The position numbers were made by a program, and so were the translations under genes. Below, piece by piece: positions 33,216 to 43,227 of a DNA stretch of 63,446 nt (position 1 is the first letter of the stretch; each line of letters opens with the position of its first letter). The stretch is from Eubacteriales bacterium. GTDB lineage: Bacteria > Bacillota > Clostridia > Oscillospirales > Butyricicoccaceae. Under the pieces are notes generated by a model. That model worked only from the letters and a program-made list of their open reading frames with translations. It searched no databases and was not told where the DNA came from. The stretch lies in assembly GCA_030524205.1 (NCBI GenBank), contig JAUNGZ010000013.1:1-63446 (forward strand), read 5' to 3'.

Positions 33216-35039
33216 TCAGTCCTCCTTGTGGAAATATTCGTAAACCGCGCCCGCGGCGTTTTTCGGCAGGACGCGGGCCAGCTCCTGCTCGCTCGCGTTT
33301 TTGATGTTTTCGATGCTGCCAAAGCGCCGCAGCAGCTCGCCTCTTCGCTTTTCCCCCACGCCCTCGATCTTGTCGAGCGTCGAGCCGCGCACCTTTTTGC
33401 CGCCCAGCTTGCGGTTGTACTCGATGGCAAAGCGGTGCACCTCCTCTTGGATGCGGCCGATCAGCGCAAACAACGCGGGCGTGGCCGAAATGCCGAACTC
33501 GCGTCCGTCCGGCGCGACCAGCGCGCGCGTGCGGTGCTTATCGTCCTTGACCATGCCGAAGCAGGGCGTATCGAGGCCGAAGGAAGCGAGCACCTCCTTG
33601 CACACGCGCACGTGTCCGAGGCCGCCGTCGATCAGGAACGCGCTCGGCAGCGGGGAAAATTTTTCGTCCCCGTCCACATAGCGCTGCACGCGGCGGGTGA
33701 GCATTTCCCTCATCGAGGCATAGTCGTCCTGCCCGTTCGCGGCGCATTCGATCTTGAATTTGCGGTAATCGCTTTTCTTGGGCTGGCCCTCGGCAAACAC
33801 GACCATTGAGCCGACCGTGTCGGCTCCTGCGAAATTGGAGATATCATACGCCTCCAGCCGCAGCGGCAGGGCGCGCATGCCTGTGACGTTTTGCAGCAGC
33901 TCGAGCGATTTATGCCGCCGTTCGGACTGCATTTCGCGCCGCTCGATTTCCTCCCGCGCGTTCTTTTCGGCAAGACGCGTCAGCACCCGGCGGTCGCCGC
34001 GCTGCGGCACGGCCAGCTCGACCCTCCGCTCCGCGAGCGACGACAGGTATTCGGCCACCGCCTCCTGCTCCTCGATTTCATGCGAGAGCAGCACGGTTTT
34101 GGGCACGGCGCCGCGCTGCGCATAATATTGCTTGATAAAAGCGGACAGCACCTCGGCCGGATCCGACTCGGTCAGATGGAACAGCGTGTACTCCTTGTCC
34201 GCCAGCGCGCCGCCCGCATAGTGCAGCACGCACACGCAGGCGCGCGTCTGCCCCTGCACGAAGGCCGCCACGTCCAGCTCGGCGAAGGCGCCCGCCACCA
34301 CATGCTGGCGGCTGCCCAGCTTCTGCACGGCGCGCAGCCGGTCGCGCAGCAGGGCGGCGCGCTCGAATTGCAGCTCCTCCGCCGCCTCCGCCATTTTTTC
34401 GGCAAGCTCGCGCTCCAGCTTTTTCGCGTTGCCCTCGAACAGCGACACCGCCTGATCAATCAGCGCATGGTACTCCTCGGGGCTTACCTTGCCCGTGCAC
34501 GGCGCGCAGCAGCGGCCGAGATGCTGGTTCAGGCAGGGCCGGTCCTTGCCGATGTCGCGCGGAAACACGCGCGCGCAGGTTTTGAGATGCAGCGCCTCGC
34601 TGATCGTATCGATCGCGCGGCGCGCGGCGACGCGGCCCGGATAGGGTCCGAAATACCTCGCCCCGTCCCGCGCGGGCTTCGACACGACTGAAAACGCCGG
34701 ATAGGGCGCTTCGACCGTCAGCCGGATATAGGGATAACCCTTATCGTCCTTTAAAAGGATGTTGTACTTGGGCTTGTATTTTTTGATCATCGAGTTTTCC
34801 AGCACGAGCGCCTCGAACTCGCTGTCGGTCACGATGATGTCGAAATCGTCGATATGGCTGACGAGCTGCCGCGTTTTCGCGTTCAGGCTTTCGGGCGGCT
34901 GGAAATAGTTGCTCACCCGGTTGCGCAGCGCCTTGGCCTTGCCGACGTAAATCACCTTGCCCGTTTTATCCTTATGCAGATAAACGCCCGGCGAAAGCGG
35001 CAGCTTGCGCACGCGCTCTTTGAGTTGTTCGCGGGTCAT
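33216..35039 (-). CDS. uvrC: Excinuclease ABC subunit C
   Basis: 607 residues. N-terminal GIY-YIG nuclease (GVYLHKDKTGKVIYVGKAK, residues 18-36), CAPCTGKVSPEEY Cys region, a UvrB-binding UVR segment (LEREL...AAEELQFERAALLRDRL), RNase H-like second nuclease (AYDISNFAGADTVGSMVV), and C-terminal helix-hairpin-helix (STLDKIEGVGEKRRGELL). It makes both incisions in nucleotide excision repair. Followed closely by rsmD. Confidence 0.97.
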   Translation of the reverse strand: MTREQLKERVRKLPLSPGVYLHKDKTGKVIYVGKAKALRNRVSNYFQPPESLNAKTRQLVSHIDDFDIIVTDSEFEALVLENSMIKKYKPKYNILLKDDKGYPYIRLTVEAPYPAFSVVSKPARDGARYFGPYPGRVAARRAIDTISEALHLKTCARVFPRDIGKDRPCLNQHLGRCCAPCTGKVSPEEYHALIDQAVSLFEGNAKKLERELAEKMAEAAEELQFERAALLRDRLRAVQKLGSRQHVVAGAFAELDVAAFVQGQTRACVCVLHYAGGALADKEYTLFHLTESDPAEVLSAFIKQYYAQRGAVPKTVLLSHEIEEQEAVAEYLSSLAERRVELAVPQRGDRRVLTRLAEKNAREEIERREMQSERRHKSLELLQNVTGMRALPLRLEAYDISNFAGADTVGSMVVFAEGQPKKSDYRKFKIECAANGQDDYASMREMLTRRVQRYVDGDEKFSPLPSAFLIDGGLGHVRVCKEVLASFGLDTPCFGMVKDDKHRTRALVAPDGREFGISATPALFALIGRIQEEVHRFAIEYNRKLGGKKVRGSTLDKIEGVGEKRRGELLRRFGSIENIKNASEQELARVLPKNAAGAVYEYFHKED

Positions 35040-35103
35040 GTCCGCCCCTTCCCCCTTTCCCAGTCCCAGACGGCCCCGCCTTATTCAAAGCCGGGCAAAA
35101 ACA

Positions 35104-35130
35104 AAAGCGCCGATGCAATATCGGCGCTTT
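35104..35130 (-). terminator. Terminator of the HPr-like gene
   Basis: AAAGCGCCGA/TCGGCGCTTT hairpin followed by TTGTTTTT on the minus strand. Confidence 0.85.
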
Positions 35131-35147
35131 CCTCAGGATGCGATAAC

Positions 35148-35411
35148 TTAGTCAGTAAAATTGGACGTGATCAGTTCAACCAACGCAGCGACAGCCTCTT
35201 CCTCGTCCGGGCCGTCCGCGATCAGGTTGATGGTAGTGCCCTTGGTGATGCCAAGGGAAAGGATGCCGAGCAGACTCTTCGCGTTGACGCGGCGCTCTTC
35301 CTTCTCTACCAGAATGGTGCTCTTAAATTCATTGGCCTTCTGAATGAAAAAAGTTGCGGGCCGGGCATATAAACCTACCTGATTGGTAACCTGTACCTCT
35401 TTCGAAAACAT
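35148..35411 (-). CDS. HPr-like protein with Tyr at position 15 (Crh-like)
   Basis: 87 residues, the standard HPr length when started at ATG 35411. The region VGLYARPATFFIQKA corresponds to the HPr active site GLHARPA, but the phosphorylated His15 is Tyr. The regulatory Ser46 is kept (NAKSLLGILSLGI). Bacillus Crh shows the same pattern with Gln15: it cannot take part in sugar transport but acts in CcpA signalling after Ser46 phosphorylation. A similar regulatory role is likely. Own promoter and terminator; no PTS genes adjacent. Confidence 0.85.
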   Translation of the reverse strand: MFSKEVQVTNQVGLYARPATFFIQKANEFKSTILVEKEERRVNAKSLLGILSLGITKGTTINLIADGPDEEEAVAALVELITSNFTD

Positions 35412-35450
35412 AATCTGCATCGCTCCTATTTCTTCAAATCCGATATATAT

Positions 35451-35479
35451 AGTCTAGCGCCTTTTCCTCGTTTCGTCAA
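35451..35479 (-). promoter_or_regulatory. Promoter of the HPr-like gene
   Basis: TTGACG, 17 nt, TAGACT on the minus strand. Confidence 0.7.
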
Positions 35480-35594
35480 GGAGAATTTACCGCCGGGGCG
35501 TTTGTGTTTTTCATGAATTTTTTCCTGCAAATAGCAATTCTATCGGGCATTTTGCCCTGTTCCCCCGGTTTTTACCCTCAAAAGAATGCATTTT

Positions 35595-37988
35595 TCAGCG
35601 TAATTCAACGACTGTCACGCCCTGTTCTCCCTCTCCGTACACGCCGCTGCGGACACTTTTGACCCGTTTATTGCTTCGCAGATGCTGTTGGACGGCGCTG
35701 CGAAGCACGCCGGTCCCCTTGCCGTGGATGACGGTGACCGACGGGAGGCCCGCCATCAGCGCGCGGGAAAGGAAATTGTCGACCTCGAACAGCGCCTCCT
35801 CGGCGCTCATGCCGCGCACGTCGACCTCGCTCTCCGCCGAGCGGAGACTCAGCTCCCGCTTCGGCGCATCCCTACGCGGCGGGGGCGCGGGCTTTTTGGC
35901 CGTTTTCGGCTCCTCGACCACGCGCAGCTCGTTTTCCTTGACGGTCATTTTCATCGCGCCCGCCTGCACCTGCACGCCGCCCTCCGCGTCCGCGGGGGCG
36001 AGCACGGTGGCCAGCACGCCGCCGACGTTGAGCAGCCGCACGCGGTCGCCCTTGCGCACGGGGCGGATCTCGTCCGCCTCGACCACGCGCTTCTGCACGC
36101 CTCTGCGCTGTTCGTTTTCGGTCTGCGTGATCACGCCGCGCAGCGCGGCCTTGGCCGCGGCGAGGTTTTGGTCGGCCGCCGACTTCTGCGACTGCCTTTT
36201 AAGCGTTTCCAATTCGTCGAACACGGTTTCGGCGGTCATGCGCGCGTCCTTTAGGATGCGGTCGGCCTGACCGCGCGCGCTTTCGATCAGCCGGTCGGCC
36301 TTCTCCTCGGCCGCGTCGCGGGCGGCGCGCATTTTATCGCGCTCGGACTGGGCGGCGGCGCGCATGCGCGCGATCTCGTCCTGCATCTGCTCGATGCGGC
36401 GGCGCTCGCGCTCAAGCTCGGCCAGCACATCTTCAAAGCGCGCGTCCTCGGTCGACACCTGCTCCTTTGCGCGCTCGATGATCGTCGGCTGCAGCCCCAA
36501 GCGCCCCGCGATGGCAAACGCGTTTGATTTGCCCGGGATGCCGGTCAGCAGACGATAGGTCGGCTGCAAGGACTGCACATTGAACTCGCAGGACGCGTTC
36601 TCCACGCCCTCGGTCGTCAGCGCGAAGGTTTTCAGCTCGGCATAGTGCGTGGTCGCCGCGACGCACGCGCCCATCTGCCGCGCGTAGCCGATGACCGCGA
36701 CGGCGAGCGCCGCGCCCTCGACCGGATCGGTGCCCGCGCCGAGCTCGTCGAACAGCACAAGGTCGCCCCGCGCGCAGCAGTCCATGATGGACACAATGGT
36801 TTTCATGTGCGCGGAAAAGGTGGAGAGCGACTGCTCTATCGACTGCTCGTCTCCGATATCGGCGTAGACGTGCTCGAACAGGCCGATCTCGCTCCGCTCG
36901 TTCGCCGGAATATGCAGGCCGCTCGCCGCCATGAGCGACAAAAGCCCGAGCGTTTTCAGCGACACGGTCTTGCCGCCCGTGTTTGGGCCGGTGATGACGA
37001 GCGTGTCGTATTCGCCGCCGATGGCCACGTCAATCGGCACGGCTTTGTCCTTATCCAGCAGCGGATGGCGCGCGCGCAGCAGGCTGCACCGTCCCTCCTC
37101 GTCGAGCAGCACGGGCGCGGCGGCGTTCATCTCAAACGACAGCTTCGCCCGCGCGAAGATAAAATCGAGCGACACGAGCGCCTCGACGTCCTGCTCGATC
37201 GCGCCTCTGTACAGCGCGACCTCGGCGGACAGCTCGGCCAGAATGCGCTCGATCTCGGCCTCCTCGCGGCCCTCGAGCACCTTGATCTGGTTGTTGATTT
37301 CGACCACGGCGGCGGGCTCGACGAACACGGTAGCGCCCGTGGACGAGGTATCGTGCACCAGACCCGGCACCTCGCCCCGGTGCTCGGCCTTGACGGGCAC
37401 GACATAGCGCCCGTTGCGCTGGGTGACGATGGTCTCCTGCAAATACTTCGAGCGCTCGCCCGAGATCATGCGCCCGAGCGTCTCGCGCACCTTGCCCGAA
37501 ATGCGGCGCAGCTCGCGCCGGATGCTCAGCAGCTCGCTTGACGCACCGTCCGCGATCTCCTCCTCGGAGACGATCGCGGTCGTGATGTTTTCCTCGAGCG
37601 TGCGGTTGCCCGACAGCAGGCCGAAAATTGGCGTAAGCGTTGTTTTTTCCTCGTGCTCGGCGTCGTATGCGAGCGCGCGGCGCGCGGTTTGCAGCACGCT
37701 CGCCACATCCAGCAGCTCGCGCGGGTTCAGCGTACCGCCCCGGTCGGCGCGCGACAGGATCGCGCCCACCTCCCGCACGCCGCCGAAGGACGGACTGCCC
37801 TGCCGGATCATCAGGTTTTTCGCGTCCGTGGTCTGATCCATCCAGAGCTTTGCCTGCTCGCGGTCGTCCAGCGGCCGCAGGGCAAGACACTTTTCCTTCG
37901 CCCCGTCCGACGCGGCCTGCGCGGCCAGCCGGTCGAGGATTTCGTAATATTCTAAAGTTTTTAATGATTTTTCGCCTAATTTGTTCAT
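35595..37988 (-). CDS. mutS2: Endonuclease/ribosome-rescue ATPase MutS2
   Basis: 797 residues. MutS-type ATPase with Walker A GPNTGGKTVSLKT near residue 334, FDELGAGTDPVEGAAL (Walker B), a long coiled coil, a KOW-like segment, and a C-terminal Smr domain (DVRGMSAEEALFEVDNFL, VIHGKGTGVLR). MutS2 lacks the mismatch-binding domain; it suppresses recombination and, in Bacillus, acts on collided ribosomes. Confidence 0.96.
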   Translation of the reverse strand: MNKLGEKSLKTLEYYEILDRLAAQAASDGAKEKCLALRPLDDREQAKLWMDQTTDAKNLMIRQGSPSFGGVREVGAILSRADRGGTLNPRELLDVASVLQTARRALAYDAEHEEKTTLTPIFGLLSGNRTLEENITTAIVSEEEIADGASSELLSIRRELRRISGKVRETLGRMISGERSKYLQETIVTQRNGRYVVPVKAEHRGEVPGLVHDTSSTGATVFVEPAAVVEINNQIKVLEGREEAEIERILAELSAEVALYRGAIEQDVEALVSLDFIFARAKLSFEMNAAAPVLLDEEGRCSLLRARHPLLDKDKAVPIDVAIGGEYDTLVITGPNTGGKTVSLKTLGLLSLMAASGLHIPANERSEIGLFEHVYADIGDEQSIEQSLSTFSAHMKTIVSIMDCCARGDLVLFDELGAGTDPVEGAALAVAVIGYARQMGACVAATTHYAELKTFALTTEGVENASCEFNVQSLQPTYRLLTGIPGKSNAFAIAGRLGLQPTIIERAKEQVSTEDARFEDVLAELERERRRIEQMQDEIARMRAAAQSERDKMRAARDAAEEKADRLIESARGQADRILKDARMTAETVFDELETLKRQSQKSAADQNLAAAKAALRGVITQTENEQRRGVQKRVVEADEIRPVRKGDRVRLLNVGGVLATVLAPADAEGGVQVQAGAMKMTVKENELRVVEEPKTAKKPAPPPRRDAPKRELSLRSAESEVDVRGMSAEEALFEVDNFLSRALMAGLPSVTVIHGKGTGVLRSAVQQHLRSNKRVKSVRSGVYGEGEQGVTVVELR

Positions 37989-38001
37989 GCCAAACTCCTG
38001 T

Positions 38002-38406
38002 TTATGTGAAAGATAGCAAATCGCCCAACAAGCCGTAGGCGGCCAGCAACAGCACGAAAGACACAGCTACCGCGATTCCAAATATTCGCCATATCCGATA
38101 AATGCGGCGCGCCATTTCGCTCATGTCCCGCGCCAGCGGAAACAGGAAGCACAAATTCCCCAGCATGCCGCCGCAGAAGAATCCGCGCGCCGTCAGCTTT
38201 TGATATTCCGCATTGGGCACACTGCGTTTCAGATCGTTCAATGCGTTGTGCAGCCCCCAGAACAGCTCGGCCAAAGCGGCGACAGCCGCCGCGCCAAGCA
38301 AGATGCCGGCCTGACACCCCGTTATCCAAAGCAGCAGCGCCGCCGCGTCCAGCACGGCAAGCGAAATGAAATTCCAGCGCAGCGCAAGCGTTCCCACAAA
38401 TCTCAC
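38002..38406 (-). CDS. Membrane protein, function unknown
   Basis: 134 residues with three to four hydrophobic segments (LAVLDAAALLLWITGCQAGIL; GGMLGNLCFLFPLA; GIAVAVSFVLLLAAYGLLG). No family recognised. It lies between recO and mutS2 on the same strand with small gaps and probably belongs to the same transcript. Confidence 0.65.
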   Translation of the reverse strand: MRFVGTLALRWNFISLAVLDAAALLLWITGCQAGILLGAAAVAALAELFWGLHNALNDLKRSVPNAEYQKLTARGFFCGGMLGNLCFLFPLARDMSEMARRIYRIWRIFGIAVAVSFVLLLAAYGLLGDLLSFT

Positions 38407-38421
38407 CGCGCAGTTCTCCTC

Positions 38422-39180
38422 TCATTGTCCGGGCGGCTTAAGCGAACGGTAAAAGGTCAGGCTGTCAAACCCGCGGCCCAGATGGTACTGCGCGTACGCC
38501 TCCGCCATGGCGCAGAACTGCCCGCGCGCGGGGCCGGTCAGCGCAAACGCATAGGTTTTCCGCGGCTCGCTTGTCAGCACATGGACGAGCGCACGCAGGG
38601 TGGAATCGGCCAAGCGCACGAAATCCCCGGCGGCGCGGCGGGCGCAGGCTTCGTCCGCCGCCTGTCCGGCGCGGACCGAAAAGTAAAGGGGCGGCGTTTC
38701 GATCGTCTCGCCGCACACGCCGCAGGCGGTCAGGTCGGGCGCGTATCCCGATTCGGCCAGCGCGCGCCACTCAAACGCCGCCTTGACCAGCGCGGGATCG
38801 CGTTTTTTCCCCTCAAGCGCGGCCAGCGCGCCGAGCAGCAGGCGGCAGAACGCCGGGGCGTCCTCGTCGGGCGTGGTCAGCGCGGCGGTCAGCTCGGCCA
38901 GATAGCAGGCCAGCGCGTACCGCTCGATATCCTGCGTCAACTCGAAAAAGGAGTGCACCAGATCGGCCTCGCGCAGCGTGTAGCGTCCGCCGCGCTCGGA
39001 CAGGATAAACGCCGAAAAGCAAAACTGCCGCGCCGCCGGCACTTGCTTTTTGCCGCGGCGCGCGTTCTTGCACAGAATTTCAATTTTGCGGCCGTCCTCC
39101 GACAGCGCGGTCAGGTAGCGGTCATAGTCGCCGAAATCGACCTCGCGCAGGCCGAGCGCGCGCGTTTTGACCTCGGCCAT
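38422..39180 (-). CDS. recO: DNA repair protein RecO
   Basis: 252 residues. The OB-fold N-terminus (KTRALGLREVDFGDYDRYLTAL; KIEILCKNARRGKKQ) and a zinc region beginning CGVCG fit RecO. It loads RecA together with RecR. The start codon follows the era stop directly (TAAATG). Order era-recO is the usual Firmicutes order. Confidence 0.93.
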   Translation of the reverse strand: MAEVKTRALGLREVDFGDYDRYLTALSEDGRKIEILCKNARRGKKQVPAARQFCFSAFILSERGGRYTLREADLVHSFFELTQDIERYALACYLAELTAALTTPDEDAPAFCRLLLGALAALEGKKRDPALVKAAFEWRALAESGYAPDLTACGVCGETIETPPLYFSVRAGQAADEACARRAAGDFVRLADSTLRALVHVLTSEPRKTYAFALTGPARGQFCAMAEAYAQYHLGRGFDSLTFYRSLKPPGQ

Positions 39181-40077
39181 TTATTGGTCCTCATAGCCGA
39201 AGTTGCGCATTTGGTACTGGTTGTTGCGCCAGCCCTCCTTGACCTTGACCCATAGCTCCAGATAAACCTTGGCGTCCAGCATTTTTTCGATATCCTGCCG
39301 CGCCTGCCGGCCGATCTCCTTGAGCATCGCGCCCTGTTTGCCGATAATAATGCCCTTGTGGCTGCTTTTCTCGCAGTAAATGACGGCGTTTATCTCGATC
39401 AGCCCGTCCTCCCGCTCGTGCCATTTCTCCACGCCGACGGCGACGCCGTGCGGCACCTCGCGGTCTAAAAGCCGCAGCATTTTCTCGCGCACGATCTCGG
39501 CGGCGAGCTGGCGCTCGGGCTGGTCGGAAACCATATCCTCCGGGAACAGCGGCGGGCCTTCGAGCGAATATTTCTGAATCTCGCCCAGCAGGTCGTCCAG
39601 CCCCTCGCCCGTGCGGGCCGAAACCGGGATGATCGCCTCAAACTCGTGCGCGGCGGCATAGGCCGCGATGACGGCGAGCAGCTCCTCCTTGGCGAGCGTG
39701 TCGATCTTGTTGATCACCAGAACCGCGGGCATTTTATGCTGCTCGATCTGGGCGATCAGCGTCTGCTCGGCGGGGCCGATGTTCGCGATCGGCTCGACGA
39801 CCAGCGCGGCCACGTCGACCTCGGAGACGGTGTCCGTCACCACCTTGCACATGAAGTCGCCCAGACGGGAGCGCGGCTTGTGCAGGCCGGGCGTGTCCAG
39901 AAAAACGTACTGGGTATCGTCCCGGCTTAACACGCCCGTGATGCGGGTGCGCGTGGTCTGCGGCTTATTGGACACGATCGCGACCTTCTGCCCGACCAGC
40001 CGGTTTACCAGCGTCGACTTGCCGACGTTCGGGCGGCCGACAACGGAGACGACCGCGGTTTTCGTAATTTTATTCAT
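39181..40077 (-). CDS. era: GTPase Era
   Basis: 298 residues. G1 GRPNVGKS at 14-21, G3 DTPG, G4 NKID, and a C-terminal KH domain (SSHKGIIIGKQGAMLKEIGR). Era binds the 3' end of 16S rRNA in 30S maturation. Start at ATG 40077, overlapping the dgkA stop (ATGA). Confidence 0.97.
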   Translation of the reverse strand: MNKITKTAVVSVVGRPNVGKSTLVNRLVGQKVAIVSNKPQTTRTRITGVLSRDDTQYVFLDTPGLHKPRSRLGDFMCKVVTDTVSEVDVAALVVEPIANIGPAEQTLIAQIEQHKMPAVLVINKIDTLAKEELLAVIAAYAAAHEFEAIIPVSARTGEGLDDLLGEIQKYSLEGPPLFPEDMVSDQPERQLAAEIVREKMLRLLDREVPHGVAVGVEKWHEREDGLIEINAVIYCEKSSHKGIIIGKQGAMLKEIGRQARQDIEKMLDAKVYLELWVKVKEGWRNNQYQMRNFGYEDQ

Positions 40078-40541
40078 TGTATTCTCCCATATCGAAATAT
40101 AAACCACAAAGCGGCCGGCGCGGAAACCGCCAGCGCCGCCCCGAGGTACAGATGCGAGGCAATGTACTGCAGGGCGCGCGGCAGCACGCCCTCCCCGATA
40201 AAAATGCACAGGCCGACCGCCACGCAGGCCGCCGCGCACACGAACACGCCCGCAGCGGCGATATCCTTGGCGTTGCGCACCATGCCGTCGTAGCCCGAGG
40301 CCTGCTTGTCGCACAGGCGCTCGATCGCGGTGTTCATCAGCTCCGCGCCCATCGTCAGGCCGAAGCAGACGCAGAGGATCGCGCCCTCCGCCGTCGTGGC
40401 GCGCCCCATAAGCGCGAACGCGGTCACGTAAAACGCCGTGACCATATGCACGCGGAAGTTGCGCTCCCCATGGATGCAAAGCCCCAGACCGCGGAACGCA
40501 TTGAGAAAGCTCTCGTGCAGCTTGCGGATGTTTTTCTTCAT
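40074..40541 (-). CDS. dgkA: Diacylglycerol/undecaprenol kinase family protein
   Basis: 155 residues. The motifs NFRVHMVTA, ELMNTAIERLCD and AKDIAAAGVFV are those of the DgkA/UdpK family, followed by an extra pair of C-terminal hydrophobic helices. Firmicute members phosphorylate undecaprenol. An alternative ATG is at 40550. Coupled to era. Confidence 0.92.
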   Translation of the reverse strand: MKKNIRKLHESFLNAFRGLGLCIHGERNFRVHMVTAFYVTAFALMGRATTAEGAILCVCFGLTMGAELMNTAIERLCDKQASGYDGMVRNAKDIAAAGVFVCAAACVAVGLCIFIGEGVLPRALQYIASHLYLGAALAVSAPAALWFIFRYGRIQ

Positions 40542-40542
40542 A

Positions 40543-41046
40543 TCAGGCATCTCTCGTCAGCCCCAAAAAAGCGAGGTTTTCCTCCTCCTTGGCGCGCATC
40601 AGGCGGGCGTCCTGCTCGCCCCGCTCATGGTCGTAGCCCAGCAGGTGCAGCACCGAATGCGTGGTCAGGTATCCGCATTCCCGCGCGGGCGAATGGCCGA
40701 ACTCCGCCGCCTGCTCGCAGGCGCGCGTATAGCACAGGATCATATCGCCCAGCATGACGCAGCCCGAGTCCGGCTCGGTTTCCAGCTCCTCCTGCGCCTT
40801 GCCGTTTAAAAATTCATACATCGGGAAGGACAGCACGTCGGTCACGGCGTCCTTCTCCCGGTATTCGGCGTTCATCGCGCGGATATCGTCCGCGTCGACC
40901 ACGGTAACGTCGATTTCGGCGGCAAACGGCACGTTTTCGCTTGCAAGCACGCGTTTGGCGCAGGTTTCGATCAGCTCGCGGACGGCTTGCTCGTCCGCCA
41001 CCTCGGTGTCGAACCCAATATTGATCTGATGCTCCCGCTTTTCCAC
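40543..41046 (-). CDS. ybeY: Endoribonuclease YbeY
   Basis: 167 residues from GTG 41046, with GGGGAGGGA upstream. The zinc motif HSVLHLLGYDH and DVLSFPM are diagnostic. It processes rRNA ends and takes part in ribosome quality control. Upstream lies a promoter and hairpin block B. Confidence 0.95.
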   Translation of the reverse strand: MEKREHQINIGFDTEVADEQAVRELIETCAKRVLASENVPFAAEIDVTVVDADDIRAMNAEYREKDAVTDVLSFPMYEFLNGKAQEELETEPDSGCVMLGDMILCYTRACEQAAEFGHSPARECGYLTTHSVLHLLGYDHERGEQDARLMRAKEEENLAFLGLTRDA

Positions 41047-41089
41047 GCGGCGTCCCTCCCCATCTATTCCTGTTGCCGGCTGTTTCTAT

Positions 41090-41117
41090 ATTATACCGTT
41101 TGTTTCGCGTTTTGAAC
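41090..41117 (-). promoter_or_regulatory. Promoter of ybeY-dgkA-era-recO
   Basis: GTTCAA, 16 nt, TATAAT on the minus strand. Confidence 0.6.
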
Positions 41118-41132
41118 AGCCCAATCGCCAAA

Positions 41133-41386
41133 AAAGCAGGCGAAAAGCCGCCTGCTTTCAGCTTGTCAAAAAAGTCCTCGCGCCGCAGCGCGTTTCAAAT
41201 AGAAAATGGCGGCAACGCCGCCATTGCTCTCATTAAATCGCCGCACGGCGGCGAAAGCGGATAGAGGGCTACGGCCTCATAAAAAGTCGCGGCATAAGGT
41301 GAATTGCCCCTGTGGGGCAATTCACCTTATGCCCGCAAGGCGCCCGCAGAAGCCGGAATTTCGATCGGAAGCGTGGTTTCGATCGA
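41133..41386. repeat. Block of consecutive hairpins (block B)
   Basis: Between the traX-like gene and ybeY, with no gene inside. Units: 41133-41158 (AAAGCAGGCG arms), 41179-41192 (CGCGC), 41205-41225 (AATGGCGGC), 41238-41254 (TCGCCGC), 41291-41333 (perfect 20-bp arms, loop TGT), and the 26-bp shared element at 41361-41386 (minus orientation). Loops are short, mostly 3-6 nt. Confidence 0.85.
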
Positions 41387-41394
41387 GTGGCCGT

Positions 41395-42149
41395 TCACCC
41401 GCCGATCATCACGCCCACGTTTCCGTGCAGCGCGAGGCGGAGCAGACCGCAGGCAGCCAAATGCAGCGGATAATACGCATAAAAGAACCATCCGCCGCCC
41501 TTCCGCGCGCCCCTCTCGCCGTTATAGCGCCCCAGCAGCGGAATCGAAAGCGCGACGAACAGTTGGAGCGCGCCGTAAACCGGATGGATGAAAACGGCGT
41601 ATACGGCGGCGTATGCCGCCACCCAAACCATCATGCCCGTCATCTGCTTTTTGAAATCGCCCCGGTTTTGTCCGATGTACAGAATAGCCATCACGGCGAT
41701 GCTGCTCCAATCCGCGCAGAACGCGGCCGCAGCAAGCAGCAGAATCAGCAGGGTCTTCTGCCGCCGCTTCAGCCCCGCGCTGTCATTGACCGCCAAGGCG
41801 AGCAGGCCGCAGAACAGCGCCCAGATGACGCTCGTCTGGTTGAACACCGTCGTTTGAAACGGGATAAACGGTATGCCGAACGCAAAGTTGTAGGCAAAAT
41901 GCCCGAGCACGGCGAAAACCAGCAGCCTGCCCGCGTATTTTCTCCAATCGCGCGTGTAATGATAGCCCTCCGCGATGAAAAACCAGAAGATCGGCGCCGC
42001 TATCCTGCCGATAACATGCAGCGCGAGAATCCACCAAGCCGTCGGATAGCCGGGAAACAGGACCGAGGTCAGATGATCCACCGTCATGGCGATCATCGCA
42101 ATCAGCTTCAGCCGGCTTTCATCCAGCTGTTTTGGACGCGCGCCGCCGC

Positions 42150-42153
<4 letters not shown>
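41395..42153 (-). CDS. TraX family membrane protein
   Basis: 252 residues, about eight membrane helices. The opening LKLIAMIAMTVDHLTSVLFPG, GRIAAPIFWFFIAEGYHYT and YAYYPLHLAACGLL are typical of TraX (PF05857), known from F-pilin acetylation but common as chromosomal acyltransferase-like proteins of unknown substrate. Its start overlaps the phoH stop (ATGA). Its presence separates phoH from ybeY; in Bacillus this place holds the 7TM-HD gene yqfF. Confidence 0.88.
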
Positions 42154-43193
<1,040 letters not shown>

Positions 43194-43227
43194 TTTCCCG
43201 CGCGGCCCAAACGCCGCCGCGCGGATG

